Below, piece after piece: positions 5,103 to 5,124 of a stretch of DNA of 5,124 bases. This DNA is from JBHEKP01 sp041859375 (GTDB lineage: Bacteria; Hydrogenedentota; Hydrogenedentia; Hydrogenedentales; CAITNO01): NCBI GenBank assembly GCA_041859375.1, contig JBHEKP010000374.1:1-5124 (forward strand), in the 5' to 3' direction. The position numbers and the translations under genes are program-made. Below the pieces are notes generated by a model. The model was not told the DNA's origin. It saw only the letters and a list, made by a program, of their open reading frames with translations, and searched no databases. Position 1 is the stretch's first letter; each line of letters begins with the position of its first letter.

Positions 5103-5124
5103 ATGATACCGCAAGATTCAATCC
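5103..5124 (+). CDS. Possible 5' end of a downstream gene (partial)
   Basis: An ATG at 5103 is preceded by GAGG (5092-5095) with a 7-nt spacer, part of the longer purine tract GAGGTGAAGAG. The frame stays open to the window edge and reads M-I-P-Q-D-S-I. A good ribosome site in an AT-shifted region supports a real start. Seven residues do not identify the product. A transposase or other mobile-element gene is conceivable in this compositionally foreign stretch, but I do not recognise one. Confidence 0.4.

Noticed and set aside
1..5124. CRISPR array, tRNA or rRNA genes
   Set aside because: No regularly spaced direct repeats, cloverleaf-like stretches or conserved rRNA segments were seen on either strand.

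Overview
This window is bacterial. It joins two regions of very different base composition. Positions 1 to about 4100 are GC-rich: hand counts give 43 of 60 G+C at 1-60 and 46 of 60 at 2401-2460. The right-hand region is much more AT-rich: 27 of 60 at 4201-4260 and 20 of 60 at 4621-4680. Shine-Dalgarno sites are recognisable at most starts. The proteins do not fix the taxon. My guess is a high-GC environmental bacterium of the PVC/Hydrogenedentota kind, held at low confidence.

Left part (16-3961, minus strand): four genes read leftward in what looks like one operon. Transcription order is a small MTH1187/thiamine-binding-family protein (101 aa), a divergent NagB-like sugar-phosphate isomerase/deaminase homologue (318 aa), a renalase-like FAD oxidoreductase (339 aa), and glycerol-3-phosphate dehydrogenase GlpD (524 aa). 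The first two gaps are each 46 bp and contain strong GC hairpins. The last junction is a 4-bp ATGA overlap. A further ATG lies one base after the glpD stop, so the operon may continue beyond the left edge.

Middle (3962-4176): a 215-bp divergent intergenic region. It holds a plausible minus-strand promoter for the operon, an extended -10 promoter for the rightward gene, and hairpin-plus-U-run structures on the minus strand.

Right part (4177-4983, plus strand): a complete six-helix voltage-gated cation channel subunit of the bacterial Kv type. It has an orthodox S4 arginine ladder, but its selectivity filter reads TVDHGD where K+ channels have TVGYGD. This is the most unusual item in the window. 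After it come about 120 bp without a gene, two small hairpins, and a possible start of another gene at 5103 that is cut by the window edge.

The operon's common theme is redox and sugar-phosphate/cofactor metabolism: GlpD feeds glycerol-3-P into dihydroxyacetone-P, and renalase-type enzymes recycle aberrant NAD(P)H isomers. The exact link among the four genes is inference. The channel appears to be an independent, possibly horizontally acquired, unit.
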